A stretch of 64,000 nucleotides of DNA, taken from contig LNAC01000031.1 of the NCBI GenBank assembly GCA_002007465.1, positions 1,425,325-1,489,324 of the forward strand. Reading direction: 5' to 3'. The first letter of the stretch is position 1; every line of letters starts with the position of its first letter. Of this stretch, positions 1 through 12,142 are shown piece after piece. Below the pieces are notes generated by a model. It made no database searches and had not been told where the DNA came from. It was given only the letters and a program-made list of their open reading frames with translations. The position numbers were made by a program, and so were the translations under genes. This DNA comes from Ailurus styani (lineage: Eukaryota; Chordata; Mammalia; Carnivora; Ailuridae).

Positions 1-429
1 TTCAGACATTATCTCCTTTGAATATAGAACTGAGGTTTCTATTTTCTTGCTGGCTGTCATCTGGGGGCTCTCAGCCCCTAGAGGAGAGTCTGACTAAAAT
101 CTTACGCTAACCAGTTCTCTTTTTGGCCAGCAAAAAGCCAGGGTTTTTGGTTACACAGAAGCAAAGTAATGAATTCTGTCTGTAACATGAATGAGCTCCA
201 AAGGCAATCATTCTTTAGTGGAGTCTCTAGATAAGAATGCAGCCCACATGAAAAATTTCCTGCATCCTTGTGAGTCCATGAGTAGATTACCCAAGTAAAC
301 CATCCCCCCATCCATTCCTGCTGGGCTGACCCTTCGGCAGAGACTGCCATGCATAGGGCCATAGGGCGACAAGTAAAGCGAAAGGCCTTTCCTCCATGCC
401 ATGTAAACAGGAAGAGAAGCTGAGGGAAG
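1..429. other. Unassigned sequence, possibly part of an old LTR
   Basis: No convincing coding signal. The wording around 170-300 resembles the body of an ERVL-MaLR-type LTR, and it runs directly into the LTR-like 3' end that follows. I cannot assign it firmly. Open frames here on the minus strand look like chance frames. Confidence 0.3.
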
Positions 430-573
430 ATACCAGAGGATGTAGGAGTAAGAGGTAGATGGATGATTAAGGTCTAGAATCTTAACCCACAGAAACTATG
501 AGATAATAAAGGTTTATTGTTTTAAATTGCTAAGTTTGCTCTGAATTGTTAAAAATAGAAAATATAGATTTTG
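430..573 (+). mobile_element. ERVL-MaLR-like LTR 3' end
   Basis: The segment carries the typical MaLR 3' end wording: 'CACAGAAACTATGAGATAAT', then an AATAAA-type signal and a 'TTTAAATTGCTAAGTTTG' stretch. It reads on the plus strand. The LTR probably extends further left. The subfamily is not certain (MLT1-like). Confidence 0.5.
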
Positions 574-642
574 GTAAAAGTGGGTAACAAGGTAATAAAT
601 AACTCTAATGTGGTAGTGTTTTGAAATCAAGAAGTGAGAAGA

Positions 643-841
643 GGGCGCCTGGGTGGCTCAGTGGGTTAAAGCCTCTCCCTTCGGCTCAGGTCATGATCTC
701 AGGGTCCTGGGATCGAGGCCCGCATCGGGCTCCCTGCTCAGCGGGGAGCCTGCTTCCCCCTCTCTCTCTCTCTGCCTGCCTCTCTGCCTCCTTGTGATCT
801 CTCTCCCTCTGTGAAATAAAAAAAAAAATTAAAAAAAAAAA
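643..841 (+). mobile_element. SINEC-type SINE, full length, young
   Basis: A complete tRNA-Lys-derived carnivore SINE. It has a tRNA-related head with pol III box-like motifs (GGTGGCTCAGTGG and GGGATCGAGGCC), a CT-rich middle and an A-rich tail. It is flanked by a 14-bp target site duplication AAGAAGTGAGAAGA at 629-642 and 842-855. The perfect duplication and low divergence indicate a recent insertion into older LTR-like DNA. Confidence 0.95.
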
Positions 842-855
842 AAGAAGTGAGAAGA

Positions 856-1260
856 AACTTAGATAATTCTGATGAGCATAAAAGAGCCAAAATAAACTTG
901 CTTAGACTATTAGTAGTTGAAGATGCTGCCAGTCAGGGTTCAGAAAGAAGAGAGGAATGTGTTACTGGAACATTAAGGAAAGGTGATCCTATTTATGAAG
1001 TAGAAAACTTAATAGAACTGTCTCCTTCACGTGTATGCAAAGTATCTTAGAGAACTTAGAGGCAGATCTTTCTCCACTCGAGCGCCTGCTGGGACTGCAG
1101 CCCCAGCCAACACCTAGCCAGCAGGTTGTGCCCTAAAGTGGACAAACTAGCTAAACCCTGCCCAGGCTTCTGCCCTATAGAAACAGCGAGATAACAAGGA
1201 TATGTGCTTAAAGTCACTAACTTTGTGTAATTTGTTATACAGCATAGACAATTTACATAG
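856..1260 (+). mobile_element. Second MaLR-like LTR remnant
   Basis: The last 130 bases repeat the MaLR 3' end pattern ('ATAGAAACAGCGAGATAACA', 'GTCACTAACTTTGTGTAATT', 'TTATACAGCATAGACAA'). This matches the family of the 430-573 remnant and lies in the same orientation. The part from 856 to about 1100 is less certain. It may be LTR or internal sequence. Confidence 0.45.
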
Positions 1261-2429
1261 TCATATAATAAAATTCAGCCTTATCTTGGGAGTGCGGATA
1301 TTGAATGTCTTATGCCTTTGTGCTATAATCACAATAATTACTAATAAGAACAATTTACAATGTCATAACTTGATTTATAAGGTAGAAATAAATTTGAAAC
1401 ATAGAAAGTTACTTTCAAACCTATAAGAGCTTTTAGTAGAAAACAAAACAAGAAAAATAATTGGCTATTTTCTTTCAAATTTTACATGCATTGAGAAAGT
1501 CTTTAAAAAAGTCTATAAAATATTATGCAATATTTCCACAAAATGAATTGGTAAAAAAGGAGAGGTTCGGTGCACTCAAAGCCATACTTGACTTAATAGT
1601 AGAGAGGGGTTTCACTCTCTCTTCACTCTTGGTTCAACCAATATTTGACTATATTACACTGGTTTTTCATCATTATTATTTCTAAATAGTTATCTATTTA
1701 CTCACTCATTTGCTTTCTCAATACAGATTTCATGCTAATTATGTGACATTCTAAATAATCTTCTAGGTCTTGTGGAAAATTTAATGATAATCAAACATAT
1801 AAGATCAGCAACAATGCATGTAAGTATATAGTACGAAATAGGGCGTGAAGTGTTTCACAGGAGAGGTACAGATAAAAATGAATTGCAATTTTTAAGAAGA
1901 CAAAGAATATTTTAGTTTAGAAAAAAACAGCATTGAGAAAATACTTTAAGACTGGTGTAGCATCCTACCAAACTTTAAAGGACCAATAAATTTAGAATCA
2001 ATGACATCAAGGTAAATGTTAGGATTAAATACTCCTTTCTCAGGAGGGAGATTTTCTATAAGATGACCTGTTCTGCATCAAGTAGACTTAACTCAGTTTT
2101 CTCAAACTTTGATCATATCCAAATTATCCATATACATTTTAAAATATATTTATTTTGAGACGAATGTTTATATATCTTCATGTGTATGTGTTTGGGTTGG
2201 GGGTGTTCTTTGATTTTCTTAAAAGTACCTGTACCATATGTCAATATCCCAAGCCATTCTCAAACAATGGGGCCAGCCCCTGTATTTGTTAAAGTCTCAC
2301 AGATGATTCTGATGACCGTCATTGATCGAAGACAGAAGCCTGACTTTACAAGGATGAATGAAAAATTCTTTTGAACTTCCACTTTTAGGACAGCACTACT
2401 CAATCCTTATAATACTTACAAATTCCAAG
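1261..2429. other. AT-rich unassigned sequence
   Basis: I see no exon, RNA gene or firm repeat. A short stretch at 2093-2125 ('CAGTTTTCTCAAACTTTGAT') resembles the terminal wording of hAT-Charlie (MER20-like) elements and may be the edge of the element noted just downstream. Confidence 0.4.
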
Positions 2430-2515
2430 AGATCTTGCCCAAACACAGATTATATTTCAGCGGGTCTGGGATAAGACCTAAGATTCTGCATTTCTGGATC
2501 TAGACTCAACTCCTT
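2430..2515 (+). mobile_element. Possible hAT-Charlie (MER20-like) fragment
   Basis: 'GGGTCTGGGATAAGACCTAA' followed by 'GATTCTGCATTTCTGG' matches the remembered core of non-autonomous MER20/MER5-type hAT elements. It is old and short, and the ends are not visible. Confidence 0.4.
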
Positions 2516-3110
2516 TGAGCCGGTCTTAATTTTAATTGTTTTCCTTAGCATCACATAGCAGGATTCCACTGAAGAGATTCACCTACTCTTGGTATATCTC
2601 ACCCTCTCAACAACTTTGCCACCTCTCAACAAACCCTACTGTAGGTTAGGGTTCATGTGACTGGAACTGTCCTTGAGCAAAGTATGACACAAGAAGAGTT
2701 CCTGTTTTTTTTCCTGTGCTATTTCAATACATAAAATAAATTGGTGGTTAGGCTTCATATCTAAAAGAACAAAAAAAACCAAAACAACAACAAAAAAAAC
2801 CTTTAAAAATTAATCCAGTTTCTTCAAAGTCATGGGATTCTCTGTTATATGCTTTTCAAAATAATACGTACTATTGATACGTCTGCCATATTTAGTTTTG
2901 TTACTAGTACACTTATAGGTACACGAAACTTTTCAATTATATATTTAATTCAAAAGAATAAGTGAATTCCTAATAAAACCAAAAAAATGTGTGGACTATG
3001 ACACTGACAAAAAAATCACCTCACTGGTGCATCTACATGAAAGAGGACTCTGGGTTAAAAAAAAGACAGTAGAGGGTAGAAATTTACAGCCTGAGTTTTC
3101 AGGCCAGAGA
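2516..3110. other. Unassigned sequence
   Basis: Nothing recognisable. It includes an A-rich stretch near 2768-2810 and has no splice-flanked open frame that I would defend. Confidence 0.4.
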
Positions 3111-3275
3111 GGTGTGCATTTTACTTCCAACTTGAAATTAACTGCACAATCTCAAGGCAGTTGCTTATCTCGAAGAGCCTACATTTCCACAACTGCAAAA
3201 AGGATATAGATATTGATATTCCTAACCAACAACGTGGTGCTAAGCCATAAACTCTGTAAAATTCTCAGTATATAC
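3111..3275 (+). mobile_element. MIR-like SINE remnant
   Basis: The MIR core pattern is visible: 'ATCTCAAGGCAGTTGCTTAT', then 'CTACATTTCCACAACTGCAA' and an 'AAAAGGATATAGATA' stretch. This corresponds to the MIR 'cctcagtttcc-tcatctgtaaaa-gggataata' region. It is highly diverged. Confidence 0.45.
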
Positions 3276-4201
3276 CAAGACCTACAGGACAGTTATTTTT
3301 GTTGTTCAAGTGGAAGAAACCTAAAAGTCCTTCCAACTCCCCTTCCTGGCTTTACATCCATTTATAAACAAGGAAAAACATTTGGAGTTACTTGCTAGAG
3401 AACTATGGAAATGAAAGCTCTAGAAGCCTCTCCACACAAGCTGTGGAACCTTTTATAACCTTTCCGAGTAGCAGAAGCCTTTTATTTCTTATTTCACTTA
3501 CCAGGTCCTTGAAAAGTATTACCATTTTTCTCTCAATCTAAACACTAAAAGCTAAGTTTCCGGTCTAAAATTGTAGCTAAAGGAAAATAAAACTTAAAAT
3601 CATTTTTTCTGAACTTTTCATCTGAATAGTCCAGTACTATACTTTCTATGCAAATAATATTCTTGCCATTATAACATTTTGTGGAAAACAATCTGAATCA
3701 TACGATAATTGTCACTTTAAATAATGTATTACCCTAGAAATGTAATAGTTAAAAAGAGTGAAGAATGCATTAGAAAGCCATTGAGTTTAATTGCATCATT
3801 GGTAATGCTTTGTTTTATTTGCAGCTGGTTTTTTTGCATGGAAAAAAAAAAGTCAAGGTCTGAGATGTAATTTTCAGTTGCCACTAAAATTGTAGAGTGA
3901 TTCTATGGCTAGCCTTCAAATACTAAGTAATATTTAAAAATGAACAGGCTTTGGAACGTATTTTTCAAAAACGCTGAGGATTTTGCCTTGGAACAATGGT
4001 TCAAGTTTTAATTTTTGCTGTTGTTATTTTTCTCCCATCCTTCCCAATCCCAACTCTCCACATCACTCAGGGGGATATCGAATGCTATTTCTGGGTAGCA
4101 GTTGTAGATATGTTGACCTTTCCAAATAATTTTGAAATCAGAAATATAAAGCAACTATAAATAAACTGTATAGAACTTCAGCGATGTATATAAAAGACCT
4201 G
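3276..4201. other. AT-rich unassigned sequence
   Basis: No firm repeat or gene. The sequence is AT-rich with short poly-A and poly-T runs only. Confidence 0.4.
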
Positions 4202-4738
4202 TGTTGGAGGGGAGCAGAATATGTCACCCGAAAATATGTCATCCCAAAATATGCATGACAATTCTTTTAGGTTGATTATTTTTAAGAAATAGCACACACA
4301 GGAGGCCTGAAAACTAAGTAAAAGTTAACGTTTTGTAAGACCTTTCCAAGATAAATCTCCATTTATTTGTAAGGGTCTCTCTCTCTGTACCAGGAAAAGA
4401 AGATGACTCTAAACCTAGAAATCCTTACCAGTTGAGAAGTCATGGACTTAAATCTGCTAACCACCTTACCCTTATTTACTCTGCTTTGCCTGAAACCTCC
4501 CATGACTGGCTCCTCACTCCCCAGCATCTTTTTTTATCCTTTAGCTGGAGATGTCTTTAATGTGGTAGCTTGGGCCATTTGAGACTTATCTCCCCAGGTA
4601 ACTCCCATGTATACAGAAGGTACATGTGTTATTAAACTTCTGCTTGTTTTTCTCCTGTTAAGCTATCTTTTTATTACAGGGAGAGCTTAACCAAGAACTT
4701 TGAAAGATAAGAGGAAAATTATTTTTCCTTCCCCAACA
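4202..4738 (+). mobile_element. Solo LTR of an endogenous retrovirus-like element
   Basis: The 537-bp unit begins TGTTGG and ends CCAACA, a perfect 6-bp terminal inverted repeat of the kind LTRs carry. Near its 3' part an ATTAAA polyadenylation signal (about 4631) is followed by a T-rich region, as in an R-U5 segment. No internal retroviral region is attached on either side, so it appears to be a solo LTR. No clean 4-6 bp target duplication is visible, though GTATATAAA occurs on both sides. The family is not identified (old, ERV1- or ERVL-like). Confidence 0.75.
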
Positions 4739-5389
4739 GTATATAAATAGGTCCATACAGCCTAAAAAGAACTAAGTCTACAGATTTCCTTTGGTAATAT
4801 GGCATTAATGTAGCATCTTTCTCCTAAAAGCCTGAGGCACTCTTTAATAACCAATTGCTGTTCAACATGCTACTGTAAGGAAGAGAGAAGAGATTGCTAT
4901 GGCTAAGAGCCTCGGAAGTGAGATTCTGAGCAGCTAAACATATTGTCCCAGGGGATAGTAAACCAAAGAAAAAACCTAGGTGAAGACAAATCAAAACCGA
5001 GCACTCTGTCTGCCAGAGTCAAAACCTATAACCTGGGCACGCTGTGTTTCAAATTATATTCATAGGGGAAATAAGCCAAATGGGTACCAGCTTTAAATGT
5101 AGCAGAAAAATAACAATATCCCAAGTCACAAAAACCAATGAATACTAAGTTTCAAAAACTTGCCCCAGAATTTATGATTCTTAGGAAAAGCAGGAAGAGC
5201 TTCTTCTAATCCATCCGTTCATAAAACAGCACGCATAAAAAAGCATTAATGAACAATTCTATTTGATGGATATACACTCACCTTTTCCTTTTGTCAGATA
5301 CCGTGCAAGACATTACTAGGAAAACTTTAATGTCACTGTACCAGTGGAGTTTTTTAATGGAAGACTGGCATGGTCTTGACCATGGCTTT
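4739..5389. other. Unassigned sequence between two LTRs
   Basis: No retroviral internal coding sequence can be recognised between the LTR at 4202-4738 and the LTR-like unit from about 5390. The stretch looks like unique DNA. Confidence 0.4.
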
Positions 5390-5876
5390 AATGTTCCCCT
5401 CAGCTTCACTAAACATTAGACAGGTTTTTTTTCCTGACTACAGGCCCCTGATCACTTTTTTCTTAGAGAATGTACATTAGAAAGCTTGTAATTGTAATTT
5501 TTCTGCCCCTTTGAAATGTAGATAAATCTTCACCCAGCTTCTCGCCAGTTTTACAACCAAGGAATATCTTTTTCAAAGACCAGGGAACCATCCCTTTGAA
5601 ATGTTATCATCTGATAAAATAGAACCCCTATCTCCCAGTTTCTAGGAGAGGACAGGAGATTTAGATAAACACTAACTAGCAGATACAGAGGGCTTAATCA
5701 CTGACAAATGGTGCCCATAACATCCTCTAGTACTTTCCACTGGCTCACCCCAACTAATGGAAACTCTCCCACCTTTCCTCTGAGTGGAGTTGAGTTCATT
5801 CTCTCCAAAGCAATGGTCTTGAATTAATTCTTCCTTGCTTGTTTAGCTCTGACCAACACATTTTTTTCTTTAACAG
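5390..5876 (+). mobile_element. Probable second LTR of a different family
   Basis: The sequence has LTR-like composition. There are CT-rich blocks around 5750-5790, 'GAGTTGAGTTCATTCTCTCC' near 5800, an AATTAA-like signal, then a T-rich stretch ending TTTAACA. It differs in sequence from the 4202-4738 LTR, so the two are unlikely to be a proviral pair. The 5' edge is uncertain. Confidence 0.45.
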
Positions 5877-7139
5877 CCTATGGGTTCAAGAGAAATTGGA
5901 CAATAGGAAGAATTCCTTATTTGTGAAAGATTGAGAGATTAACAACTGTGATAATGTCCACGAAGATGACAGGTTAGGAATTAAGAGTTTCAAGTTACAA
6001 ATTGCACCTGGATCTCTTCTTGATACTAAGATAGAGACAACAGCCCTTAATTTCTATCCCATGCATTTTTGGGGGCCTGCATGGTTTGTAAATAGAGTTG
6101 GATGTTACCCATTTACCCTGGGTTATTGTGGAATGGATCTTGAAGAACAAATCCAAAACTAATGTTCAGAAAATGTTAGTAGAGTAAGGAACAAAAGATT
6201 GGAGGGAGAAAGAAATGAAACGCTGCCTCAGGAAACAGCAACCAAACTTACTTTAACTGGAGCACAAAGTTCAATTTGGGGAAAATCATGATAGAAAGGT
6301 GACTAGTTACAGAGATCTGTCCTTGAAAAACTTAAACACATAGTCTGTCTTGCTTAAAGGTTCTTTGAAATGAAGTAGTTTTTAATAATAAATTTGAAGA
6401 CTGAAGTTCGTATACAAATAGTCCAAATAATTTGTGTTTTAAACTTGAGTTTTAGAGCAAGTCTTTTCACTTTTTCTTAACATCAAAAAATAATTGATCA
6501 TCAAATGACTGAGTTATTTTAAAACATTTTCATAGTATATTCCACACATTAAAGTATTTGATATGGTTGTATTATCCAATACTCTATGTAAATATTTAAA
6601 TCTATAGTTACTCTGTATCTCTTCATGAAGACTTCCATAAATTTCTTAACATCTGCAAACAGCAGCGTATATTTTTATTTATACCATGATTTCTTCTACA
6701 GGGATGATATTACACACTCTGCTTATAAGCTCCATATTAATAAATTTAAGGACATTTTTTCAGTCAGCATGGCATCCCTACAATATTGGACATGATTAAC
6801 CTCTCTCCTTCATGATACTCTCATTTCTTTGCATTTAGACACTGAACAATTATCATTTTCATTCTAACACTTTCTTCTTCTGCCTCTAAAGTACATACAT
6901 AATTTGCATTAATTTTCTTTCTAGGCTTTTTCTTCCCCCTTAGAAGCCTCGTCACTTCAATATTCATCTCTGCAACCCTATTAAAGCAGGTATGAGTTAC
7001 ATCGTTAGCATTCCTAAGGCAAGTGTCTGGATAGGCCTACGGTTTTTTAGTAGAGACCCAATGGCAGCTAATAGAAATGTGTCAGAGTAAATCCTTGGGA
7101 TATGGGAGTATGAAAGTGTTGACTAGTATGCCATTTGTT
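5877..7139. other. Unassigned sequence
   Basis: No defensible gene, RNA or repeat call. A CT-rich stretch near 6890-6960 could be old L2 or L1 but is too diverged to assign. Confidence 0.35.
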
Positions 7140-7215
7140 TATTCAACGAACATTTTGTAAAAAGCTACAGTGAATAGATCATGAATATACACTAATAAAT
7201 AAGACAGTACTCACA
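7140..7215 (-). mobile_element. L2 3'-end remnant, antisense
   Basis: 'TTTATTCAACGAACATTTTG' is the reverse complement of the characteristic L2 3' terminus (…CAATAAATATTTGTTGAATGA). It is short and diverged. Confidence 0.4.
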
Positions 7216-7785
7216 TTGTAATAAGAAGAAAGCAAGCAAAGCAAAGGAGTGAACTAATATTGCAGCAAACCTACCATTTATCAAAAATTCTGCATGGTAT
7301 GAGAATTATGATCTTTTCCTATCATATGAAACAAAATGCAAAGAAATCAAAGAACCTTCAAATTGTCCCATTTCTCATTCTTACTACATTGCAGGATCAG
7401 GATAAGAACCTAAGTGCAACCACCGTGAAGTCCAAATTCTTTCTTCATTTCTTTGTGCAAAAGAAATTAATCAGAATGCTACAATAAGAAGCCAGAAGAT
7501 GATGTCAGCAAAATAAAGAAATAGGAGGCCTCATCCCTTACAAGAACACTGATTTGGCAGTCATTTCTGACAAAAGTGCATTTGGAACAAGTGTGGGATC
7601 CAGCTGAGAGGTTGCGTTATCCTAGAGGAGACCAAGAACAGCAGCTTTAAGAAGGCAGGAGGGCTCCCTACTACCAGACAAGCTGAGCACAGATCTGAGT
7701 GCAGATGTACCATGGAAGCAGTGCTATGACTCAGTCTTAGTCCAGCTCCATCATGTCCCATAGACAGTCTCTTCCACCCACGTAC
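7216..7785. other. Unassigned sequence
   Basis: The part at 7560-7785 is less AT-rich than its surroundings and is open on the minus strand for 66 codons. I find no splice context or recognisable protein motif, and it abuts an L1 fragment. Confidence 0.35.
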
Positions 7786-8745
7786 CTAACCAGAGCCACA
7801 CCATCCAACAAAATGAACGAAATGAAAAGGCAAATTACAGAATGGGAGAAAATATTTGCAGCGCATATATCTGATAGAGATAAATATCCAAAATACGTAA
7901 GAAACTCCTACAACTCAACAGCAGAACAACCCAATTAAAAATGGGCAAAGGACCTGAACAGGTGTTTCTCCAAATAAGATACACAAATGGCTAGTAGGTA
8001 CATGAAAAGGTGCTCAGCATCACTGATCATCAGGGATGGCAAATCAAAACCATAATAAGATATCACATTATACCTGTCAAGATAGATAACAGAAAACAAA
8101 ACATACAAAACACTGGTGAGGATGTGGATAAAAGAGAATCATTTTATGTTGTTGATGGGAATGTAAGTTATTATAGTCTATATGGAAAAGTATGAAACTT
8201 CCTCAAAAAATTAAAAATAGTACTACCATATACTCTAGCAATCTCACTTCTTGGGTATGTATCTAAAGGAATTGAATTCTGGATCTCACAATGGAATTTT
8301 TTTTAAATAACACTGGTCTTTTTTTTTAATAGACAAATACCACATGATCTCATCTATGGAGTCTAAGTCAAACTCATAGAAGCAGCGAGTAAAATGATGG
8401 CTACCAGGGGCTGAGGCCAGGGGTAATGAGGTGATGGTCAAAAAATACAAAATTCAGTTAAACAAAGTAAACAAGATCTGGACATCTCCTATTCAACGTA
8501 GGCTCCAGAGTTAATAAAACTGAATTGTATACTTAAAATTTGTTAAGCATATAGATCTTATGCTAGGTTATCACAAAGGGAAGAGAAAACAAGGGTAGTG
8601 GGAGGACATTTGAGGAAGTTAAGGAGAATTTTATGGCATCGACAGAGGTAATCCTTTCATAGGTGCACATTTCCAAACCCATCATGTTGTATATATTATA
8701 TAGTGACAATTTTTGTATATCCATTATACCTCAATAAAGTATTTT
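7786..8745 (+). mobile_element. L1 3' end (ORF2 tail and 3' UTR), decayed
   Basis: The wording of the L1 ORF2 C-terminal region runs in order: 'GAGAAAATATTTGCAG', 'AATGGGCAAAGGACCTGAAC', 'CATCAGGGATGGCAAATCAA', 'ATGGGAATGTAAGTTATTAT'. It is followed by 3' UTR wording ('AGACAAATACCACATGATCT', 'ATTATACCTCAATAAAGT'). The reading frame is broken by stops and frameshifts. The 5' end is truncated in ORF2, as in most L1 insertions. Confidence 0.8.
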
Positions 8746-10208
8746 CTTTTAAAGTGCACAAGAATCGAGTCACTAGAGTATATTTGTTAGGAAGCAAAAA
8801 ACAACAGCAACAAAAAGTACATACAACAGAAATACAAACCACAGAAAGCAAAGAAGAAATGAAATATGTTTGCATAGGAATCATGGCAAGTCATTCTCCT
8901 ACCCAAATGTATCTCTTCAATATATTTTCTCTCTGCTTCCAAGTAAAATCAGTCATCTAAGGAAGTGTTTTAAAACATAAGAGAACATCAGCTGACCTGC
9001 AGGTTGAAGGTAAATGATGTTGGGTAAGGAGAAAGTTTAGGTGTTTTACTCGGACTCTGTAATTTGAAAGATGGATACATTTTTAAAAATCAGTTTGGAA
9101 CAAATGTGTATCCTCTATTTTCTTTAGAGTATTCTAATAGAACATTTAAAAAGTGTTATTTTGCCTCATTACTTTATGGATAAAAAAATTTTTGGTAAGA
9201 CTATAATCTTAGTTTTTATAGTGTGACAAATATTGGGGGGGAAAAACCAGAATGGCAACATTATAAATGCTAAAGCTTTGCTGTCATATTTCAGTTCCTC
9301 TTCACTCTGCAAAAGTAAGAAAAATTGTGAGAGTACTTCCTTTTCTAAGCAGTTTAGAATAATATTATTTAGCAGGATAACACTATCATTTATTTAGCAT
9401 CAATATTAATGATTTGGAATGGGAGTAAAATTACAGTAATGAAATTCATAGCTGATACTAAGTCTTCAGCTGTTAGAACTGTCAAAGAGAGATAAATATA
9501 TAAAATGACTTGGATTGCTTAAAACTCTGGTTTATAAATTGCAATGGGAGTTTTAACAGGCACTTTGACTTTGGGGAACAAGCATTAGATAGTTCTAGTG
9601 AGGAATGAAACTCTGAATTAGAGAATATCATTTATAAACCAACATCCCAACTAAAGGAAGATTAGCTCATTTCTCTTGAATAATATTTTGTTGCTTGTAT
9701 ACCGTTTGTAAAGGAAAACTGTAATTTACCCTTTTATATATAAGCTACTCATAGGCCACAGTTCTGTTCATGAAACTTCACCACCAAAAACCAACCCAGT
9801 CCCTTCAAATGTATGATTTTTTCTTAATCATTCCTAATGAGTTGAAGGTTAATGATTTCTCCTCCAAAACAATTCAATCTACCATCTGCTATACCTAATT
9901 CTAGCAATAATAGCAGTGGCATTGGCATCTAGGGGCTGTGCTCAAGAAGGTGTTAAATCAAGTTACATGGGGAATGCCATAGGAGCCATGTTTGTATACA
10001 TATGGGGTGCCCTTCAGCTCAGTTTCAACCAGGGGAAGACAATCTTTTCAATAAAACCAGAGTAACGTAATTTCTTTCCCAGCTATTGAACCGAAAGGTT
10101 GATCAGATATACTAAGGCAAAATAGATTATACCTTGGGTAACATGAGGTAGACATTTAGCAGAGAACATTAAAACAAAGAAAAATCCTTTAAAACAGTGG
10201 AGGAAGGT
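8746..10208. other. AT-rich unassigned sequence
   Basis: About 1.5 kb without a recognisable repeat or exon. It contains a run of eight G at about 9235-9242. It may include conserved noncoding DNA, which cannot be judged from one genome. Confidence 0.35.
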
Positions 10209-10331
10209 TTTGTTTTTTTTTTTTTAAAAAAAGATTTTTCCAAGTAATCTCTACATCCAATGTGGGGCTCGAACTCAAAACCCAAGATTAAGTGTCTTAT
10301 GTTCTACTGACTGAGCCAGCCAGGCACGCCA
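10209..10331 (-). mobile_element. SINEC-type SINE, short older form, minus strand
   Basis: Read on the minus strand it starts GGCGTGCCTGGCTGGCTCAG and keeps the box B-like 'GTTCGAGCCCCACATT', ending in an A-rich tail (T-run at 10212-10225). It lacks the CT-rich middle of the young copies. An imperfect target duplication GGAAGRTTT is seen on both sides. Confidence 0.85.
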
Positions 10332-10439
10332 AGGAAGATTTCTTTTTAAACCTTCACATGTATGGAGAAAACTATTTTCTGAGGTCAGGACTTAACTCAG
10401 AGAAGCTAACATATTAAAGATAAAAAGGTTTATATCATC

Positions 10440-10680
10440 ATCACAACTCCACCATAACAGCAGCCACCATTCACTAAGAGCCACCTATGTGCTGGGCATT
10501 CCAATATGTATTTTATACATGTTACATCATGTGATCTTACTTCCATCTGTCATATAAAGAAACTAGGACTCAGAAGGGGTGAAGAGGCTAACATAGAATA
10601 ATTAGCAAATATCAGAGTCCACACACAATTAATGCCACCAGGTAACCTGGTCTCCAGACTTGGGGATCTTTTATCCAATA
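10440..10680 (-). mobile_element. MIR-like SINE remnant, antisense
   Basis: 'CACCTATGTGCTGGGCATTC', then a 'TACATCATGTGATCTTAC' block and 'AGAAACTAGGACTCAGAAGG', follow the order of an antisense MIR (ctatgtgccaggcact … gaaactgaggctcagag). Strongly diverged. Confidence 0.5.
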
Positions 10681-12053
10681 TAGTACCTACCTATAAAAGA
10701 TCAGAGGAATTTAAACAAATGTAGAGAAAATGATCTCGAGACCAAATAACATCAATGTAAATTCCAAAGGATTAGTTGGATATAAATTTTCACCAGTGTG
10801 TACTGAGTAACTTAAAATTTGTATCAGAATTCCACTGAAATATTTATAGTACATTGTATATAAATGTCATTTGTTAACTTTATTAAAATGTCTATAAAAT
10901 TTTTGTTCATTTTTTGTTGTTTTCATGTGTTTTCTTTCTTAATGAGTAGAAGAACACTCTAAGTAGTTTTAAGTTCCAGCAAGAGATACATGATCAGGGT
11001 CTCACATGACTATTAAAGAGAAAATTTCTAAACCCTTAAGAACTATACAAACCAGCTCTCATTCCAGATCTGTGACTTATCAAGGTATATGCCTTTTTGA
11101 GTGGTCTACGTAATACCAAAGCAGATAAGAAGGTATTTAAGCAATGGTAAAACCCGAAATATCATACAGTCATTCCTGGTCTCACTGAAGACTTTTTAAG
11201 AAGAATTATAATTATGTAGAACTAAACAAATTAAATTTTCCTTCTAAAAATAAAATTTTGAACATGCTCATGGTTATAAAGAAGACATTCCAAGTAGAAA
11301 ACATGTCTAACAGTCTTTAAAGTTTTGATAACTCACTTGTTTAAGTGACAATTCTCTGGCCATGGGAGATGGACAAAGTTAAGGAAGGTCAAAATAGAAC
11401 AGGGTGGGAAAGAATGGTAGTTTGGTTGCTATGGAAGAGATAATGCCTTATAGGGAAGTGGAGGAGAAAATTCGCTCTTCTGTGTGAAAGAAGAGGGAGG
11501 CATATGAACAGGCGGAAAAAAAATTCTATTAACTATATTCAAAATTTAAAAGAAATGTCCACCTAGTATTATCTTCCTGCTGAAACAATGTTTCATTTCC
11601 ACACGGTCTGACACCCATGTCCAATATCAAGAAGAACTAGTTCTCTCTAAAGTTTCTATTTGTTGCACAACACATTTCTGTCATGAGTGGCCCTGATAAC
11701 TCTTTTGCAAAGACTGTTTTGAATTTATAAAATAATACAATAGGACTAATAACCAATTTCATTTCAAAATTGTAAAAAGGTCAAAATAAAGCACGGTATT
11801 ATAGGAGACTAATGAATGTCTCCCACAAGAATGCATGAAGTACAAAATTTGAAAGCCTCATATTTTTGACAAAAATTTCAGTGAAAATGTAAAATGATGC
11901 AATATGAATCCACTATCCAACAGTAATGTAAAGTAATAAGAAATAGGGATAACAATTCTAGTTTCAGTGAGGCTTTTATTGCCAGCAAATAATGCAATAA
12001 ATCAACCTGCTGACATGGCCTAATAAAATAAAATCAATTTATCAGAAAGCATA
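10681..12053. other. AT-rich unassigned sequence
   Basis: No gene, RNA or repeat recognised over about 1.4 kb. Confidence 0.35.
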
Positions 12054-12065
12054 GTAAGAAGCAGT

Positions 12066-12142
12066 TTTTTTTTTTTNTGGCAGGCAGGATCATGACCTGA
12101 GCCGAAGGCAGTTGCTTAACCCACAGGCCACCCAGGTGTCCT
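12066..12142 (-). mobile_element. Partial SINEC-type SINE containing a one-base gap
   Basis: Only the tRNA-related head is present (minus strand: GGACACCTGGGTGGCCTGTG …). It is then cut at a single N (12077), next to a run of 12 T. The rest of the SINE body is missing. It sits inside a larger insertion flanked by GTAAGAAGCAGT at 12054-12065 and 12414-12425. Confidence 0.8.

Noticed and set aside
643..760. tRNA-like sequence with box A/B motifs
   Set aside because: It is the tRNA-Lys-related head of a SINE, with an A-tail and target duplications, not a tRNA gene. The same applies to the other SINE heads.
4202..5876. The two LTR-like units as the two ends of one provirus
   Set aside because: Their sequences differ and the 650 bp between them shows no retroviral internal region.
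12077..12077. The N as a sign of a false duplication like the one at 53242
   Set aside because: The sequences on the two sides of this N are not copies of each other. The shared GTAAGAAGCAGT is better explained as a target site duplication.
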